The position numbers were made by a program, and so were the translations under genes. The notes under the pieces were generated by a model. The model searched no databases and was not told the origin of the DNA. It saw only the letters and a program-made list of their open reading frames with translations. This document shows positions 59,620 through 64,000 of a stretch of 64,000 nt of DNA, piece by piece. This DNA comes from Tubiluchus corallicola (lineage: Eukaryota > Priapulida > Priapulimorpha > Priapulimorphida > Tubiluchidae), in assembly GCA_030141605.1 (NCBI GenBank), contig JAQGDQ010000397.1, forward strand, positions 149,513 through 213,512. Reading direction: 5' to 3'. The first letter of the stretch is position 1, and the number at the start of each line of letters is the position of its first letter.

Positions 59620-61136
59620 AAAAAGAATGCCAGTAGTACAGCTTGTAATGAACTAAGTTTGCATAAATCTGCAGGTCCTGAAGGTGTGCAGTCCAAACAT
59701 TTTAAGTATTCTTCCTCAAAGTTACCGGTTCTTTTATCCTTGTTATTTAGCTCCCGTTTGATTCACGGCTTTCTTCCTGAATCGCTCACGATGTCTATAT
59801 TAATTCCTCTCGTAAAAGATAAAAATAAAGATATTACGGATGCAAATATCTATAGGCCTATTGCACTAGTTTCTATTGCCAGCAAAACATTCGAAATTTT
59901 GTTACTTAACAGATACAAACAGTATATTCCAACAACTCCTAATCAGTTTGGTTATGTAGAAAAACTTGGCACTGAAATTTGCATAAACGCATTAAAGGAG
60001 ATCATTGACTACTACATTAGTCGTGATAGCTCTGTTCACATTGTTTTTATCGACGCTATCGACGCCTCGAAGGCATTTAATAAGGTTAATTTCTTCAAGC
60101 TTTTTCTCAAACTCACAAAGACTTCAATCCCGAATATTGTAATCCGCTTGCTCTAATTTTATTACATGCAACAAGGCATGTCTGTCAGGTGGGGACATAG
60201 TCAGTCTACAACTTTTAATATTGGAAATGGAGTACGCCAAGGTGGCAAGATGTCACCTTTTCTTTTTAATTTTTGTTTTAAAGATCTAAGTGTTAAGCTT
60301 TCATCTGCACAACTAGGTTGCAATGTCTCGAACACGGTTATGAACCACCTGATGTACGCTGACGATGTTTGTTTGCCAGCAACAACGATTACGGCCCTAC
60401 AGCAACTACTAAATGTGTATAAATTGTATGGTGAACAGTATGACATAAAAATCAATGTAGCTAAAACTAAATTTATGTCTGTTAATTCAAGCATCATGAG
60501 AAATTTTATGTTTGGAAACATCAAACTAGATAATAATGTTTTACGTACCTGGGATAATGAAAAATATTTGGGACATATTATTTAAAAAGTTTACCGATAT
60601 AACCTTGACATTTGTTAATCAAAGATCCTTAAACTACTGCCGTACAAACCAACTTATTAGAAAATTCAGCTATTGTTCTGTTGATGTTAAAAGATATCTA
60701 TTTAATGCTTACTGTAATACATTCTATTGCATGTCTGCTTGGAGACATTTTAATAATTGTAATATCTTAAAACTCAAAATTGCGCACAATGTGTCAAAAA
60801 GATTATTTTTTGATATGCATATGATTACAGTGCTCGTGAGATGAGTGTTGAAATTCGCGTGATCTATTTTGATGTAGAAAATTTGTCTTAAGTTTAATGA
60901 AAAGATTTGATACTAGGGATAATTTAATGTGCCAGAAAATTTTAGTAAGCGATGCTAAATTTACATCGCACATAAGACAACAATGGTGGAGACTATTATT
61001 GTAATTTTCGTGTTTATCTAAGTTCGTATGTGATTTGTTTTATTGGTTTTTTGTTTTTATGATGTTGTATGTTGTATATGTGTAAATTATAATATGAGCT
61101 TATGTTTTAAATAAAGAATTAAATCAAATCAAATCA
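59620..61136 (+). pseudogene. CR1/Rex1-like LINE reverse transcriptase and 3' end
   Basis: The frame gives 'KSAGPEGVQSKHFKYSS', 'ILIPLVKDKNKDITDANIYRPIALVSIASKTFE', 'NQFGYVEKLGTE', 'IDASKAFNKVNF', a TAA at 60157, 'NGVRQGGKMSPFLFNFCF', 'LMYADDVCLPA', 'INVAKTKFM' and 'YLGHII'. A frameshift at about 60585 leads to 'FVNQRSLNYCRTNQLIRKFSYCSVDVKRYLFNAYCNTFY'. RT motifs including YADD are intact; one stop and one shift inactivate it. The endonuclease domain is missing. The 3' end is AATAAAG followed by an (AAATC)n tail at 61115-61135, so the 3' terminus is complete. Confidence 0.85.
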
Positions 61137-61830
61137 CTGACGTAACTATGCTAGCAATGTTATTTATATAAAGGTTAGGAAGTGGCATGCCATTGCTGGC
61201 CCAATGAACGTGCCTTTATGCCAGCAAAGCCAGAATGTGGCGTAATAATGCCAGAACAGGCTCATAATTTCAATGTTTACTGGGAAGTAAATGATAAATT
61301 GTTAATTTGTGTTAATTATACACAGAAGAAAGCTCATGTACAAATTCCAATAACGCATTAGAGATCCATTTTATTGTGATAAAAAAGCAATTGGGTTATT
61401 GCAAAATTACTTAAATCCAGAATTATCCCACACGTGTGGCTAACGACACTTATTTAGAAAATGCCCTCCTTTTACGTTCCGAATAGCGCTTCTACCATTG
61501 GTCATTGATGATCAAATTTGTGAAATGGGCATCCCTCTGTGATATCCAGGCAAGCGCTTTCTTCAAACAAAGCAGACAACCTGAAAACAACAAACTCAGG
61601 CAGGCGAAAACAAATGCATCAGACACTAATAAGCTTATTAATAAGAACTCTATACGCTTTTATTAAAACTGAAAAAGAAACAAAATAACAAAAAACTTGG
61701 TAAAAGAGCATTTTTCGCAGTATACATTTCTTCAATTCTTGTTTCAGCATCCGCACCATCTAGTACCGTTATATCACTCTCCAACGTCTTTAGAGTTAAA
61801 AGGAAACTCTCCTATTTACTTACACTCTGT
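61137..61830. other. Intergenic upstream of last gene
   Basis: No repeat is recognised. It probably contains the promoter and 5' UTR of the gene at 61831, but no core motif stands out. Confidence 0.35.
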
Positions 61831-63776
61831 ATGGTGATGATAATGACTTTCCTAGGACTAGGACGATGGAGGCCAATAGTACCGTCTGCGATCCACCATG
61901 AAATTGTTCACAGAGACTTGAAGACATCTGTAGAAACTAACGCAAGTGTAAATGATCATTCTGGGGGAAGCTACTGTGGTGAGAATGTTCATGGGTATCA
62001 TCTGAACCCCTTCAATGCTTCTAAAGTCAATGAAAAGACAGAACCAGTGTTTGTCACTGCATTTGATCACACCCATTACACAGAAGGAGAAGGACTGATA
62101 TTGAATTTGAACGTGGAGCTTGGTCCTGGTAACTTCACTCTCGTATTTTACGATTTGGGACTGAACGACAATCAGCGAAATTTGGTAAGTTTAAAAAACA
62201 ACTGAACAAGATTGTGTTCAAGTACTACGTTAGACGTGATAATTATCTTTCTTATTAGACGTATTATTCTTTAATCTATTAACATACACAAAATTCAGTA
62301 AATCATTAGCCCATTACACCATGTTACTGCTTATGACAGTTTAATTTTTCTTTTCAGATGAAGTGTTACTGCCGTGGAAATTGTCACTACAAGCTTTTTA
62401 ATTACAATAAATATCCAAGTCATACAAGAAACTTACATACTTATGCTTTCAAACCACTGATTATACAAGTAAGTACTGTGTGGTATGACGGGCCTGAACA
62501 AGACAATTTTATCAGAAAATGCTTTGGTGGCACTCATGACCTCATTTATACTACTGTAGCCAGATAGTTTTCCGTCCCGCCACAAGCACCAACATTAAAC
62601 AGGCCATTGAGTCCTCGACACCTTCCTTACAAGTTGCCAAATTTTATAAAACAGATACCATCCGCAAGTAGAGCAGCAAGATCAAACAGACCTAGAGGAC
62701 CTTGAATAAGTCAAAATGGAGAGCAGGATTATAATCACAGTTTTAACAAATAACAAGATATAAATCCATGGTATGCTGGTGTTAATATTCAGTTTGGTTG
62801 ATTCAGTAAATTCTTCCTTGGCATTCCAATACTGCTGTGGGGGATAGGAACTAACCTATAATCCTATTAAAGACAAAAAGCAACTCCCCCATAAATGCTT
62901 GGTGGATATTCAGGGTAAAAATATTCATTGTGAGCTAATGTCAAAGTCATCAACACGTCTCTCATCAAAATTTTGGGAAAAGTAGGAAAACATAGTAGAA
63001 TAATGTTGTGACAAATCTAAGTGCATCACTAAAGCATTATTAACTTAGAGGATAGGGTTTCATTCACATACGTCTAAAAATGTGCAATGGTCTGACAGAT
63101 GTGGCGCATCCTGCAACGTCAGGGTGTTTATGCAGCAGTTTATTTGGTTTTAGCAAATTCCAGGCCTATTGCTATTGTTGCGCATTCCTGAATGTAATAG
63201 TAGATGCCCAACATTAATCAATAGTAATCAGTATTGATATGTTTACAGGAAGCACTTCAAACCTGGGGCTTTATTTTCTGGATAGACACATCTTTTCGGG
63301 TGCTACCTGGTAGAATCGAACAGCTGAGAATCTTCTATGACTACACGAGAAAGAAGTCTGGCATCACTGCCTGGTTACTAAAACGGAAACTATACTGCTT
63401 TGTACATCCGGGCATGTACAGCTATTTCAATGCTTCTGCAGAATACTACAGAAAACAAGGATATTACGCCATTCACGCTGGGTCTCTCCTGCTGTACAAT
63501 ACTCAGTTTATTTACCAGTCAATTGTGTCCCCGTGGACTGAATGTGCTGTAAGGGAGGACTGCATTGCGCCTCCTGGGTCAAAACTTGGTCCATGCAACT
63601 TCTCTGCACCAAATAACTACTGCTGCCACAGATACGACCAAGCAGCGCTTGGTATTATACTTCTAAAAGCTTTTCAGTACGACTTTAGAACATGCTGTAC
63701 CCGACGGATGCCGTTTTACTATCGCAGACGTGACAAGTCGGGCAAGATGCTCCTCCAAAAGCTTTGTGAAATGTGA
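61831..63776 (+). CDS. DUF1647-like secretory-pathway protein, three exons
   Basis: Exon 1 is 61831-62184 (donor gtaagt), exon 2 is 62358-62468 (acceptor ttttcag, donor gtaagt) and exon 3 is 63249-63776 (acceptor tttacag). All joins are phase 0, giving about 330 residues. Visible motifs: 'VFVTAFDHTHY', 'FYDLGL', 'YPSHTRNLHTYAFKPLIIQ' (exon 2), 'GFIFWIDTSFRVL', 'HPGMYSYF', 'AGSLLLYNT', 'CCHRYDQAALGIIL' and a Cys-rich end. The 'YDLGL ... YAFKP ... WIDTS' pattern is that of nematode/invertebrate DUF1647-type proteins, suspected glycosyltransferase-like luminal proteins whose reaction is not established. An upstream exon may supply the signal-anchor, since the predicted N-terminus is only weakly hydrophobic. 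AATAAA lies at 63915-63920. Confidence 0.72.
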
Positions 63777-63914
63777 ACTTATTGTTACAGTTGGACAGCG
63801 CGTAATCCCATCCTACCTTCTAGAATATGTATATCTATGTAGAATATAGATGAGGTATATATTTAAAATGCATGCATATTTCTTAATTATAGTTGTGTAA
63901 TACAGTTACTTAAA

Positions 63915-63920
63915 AATAAA
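63915..63920 (+). terminator. Polyadenylation signal AATAAA
   Basis: Consensus hexamer about 140 bases after the stop codon of the three-exon gene. Confidence 0.6.
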
Positions 63921-64000
63921 CTGTAGTTATTTTTGTATTGTGATTTACAAGTTCTAATTACGTATTATTGCCAGGTATCTGATAATCTCTTGTCTGAGAA

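Overview
This window is nuclear DNA from an animal, most likely an invertebrate. Genes are split by GT-AG introns or are single-exon, and there are no operons or bacterial start signals. Base composition is A+T-rich. Most of the window is remains of animal-type transposable elements: CR1/Jockey-like LINEs, Ty3/gypsy, Polinton/Maverick, piggyBac, hAT and long-terminal-repeat (LTR) remnants. Expanded single-exon alpha-1,3-fucosyltransferases next to a POMK-like kinase suggest a protostome, perhaps a lophotrochozoan such as a mollusc, but the species cannot be named from sequence alone.

Host genes are sparse. Two single-exon GT10 fucosyltransferases lie on the + strand (1787-3070 and 43336-44442). 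A four-exon gene at 12884-15656 (+) encodes a POMK-like protein O-mannose kinase. A three-exon gene at 61831-63776 (+) encodes a secreted or Golgi-type protein of a nematode/invertebrate DUF1647-like family. A possible two-exon small secreted protein lies at 3344-3647 (-). All the recognised host genes fit a secretory-pathway or glycan-modification role, but this is genomic proximity, not an operon.

Mobile DNA, left to right: a complex non-coding repeat family with 100-bp tandem units (about 5.5-8.9, 24.8-26.7 and 26.9-31.0 kb); a gypsy integrase relic (9.0 kb); a piggyBac element lacking its catalytic core (10.7-12.0 kb); a complete non-autonomous hAT element with terminal inverted repeats and a target-site duplication (16171-17128); a LINE RT with a fold-back at its 5' end (20.2-21.5 kb); a LINE 3' end (21.6-22.1 kb) matching the fuller copy at 59.6-61.1 kb; a solo LTR inside a (TA)n tract (32434-32845); a LINE C-terminus (33.2-33.9 kb); a tRNA-derived SINE candidate (35.1-35.3 kb); a decayed Ty3/gypsy pol (37.95-42.0 kb, minus); two copies of an unclassified 1.2-1.35 kb element with perfect 5-6 bp target duplications (45865-47210 and 56571-57797); a LINE RT fragment (48.3-48.5 kb); and Polinton protease and protein-primed DNA polymerase B (48.56-54.4 kb).

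The clearest evolutionary story is at 45853-47290. One of the unclassified elements sits inside a fragment copied from the fucosyltransferase at 43336. Removing the element and one target duplication restores the parental gene sequence exactly across the junction.
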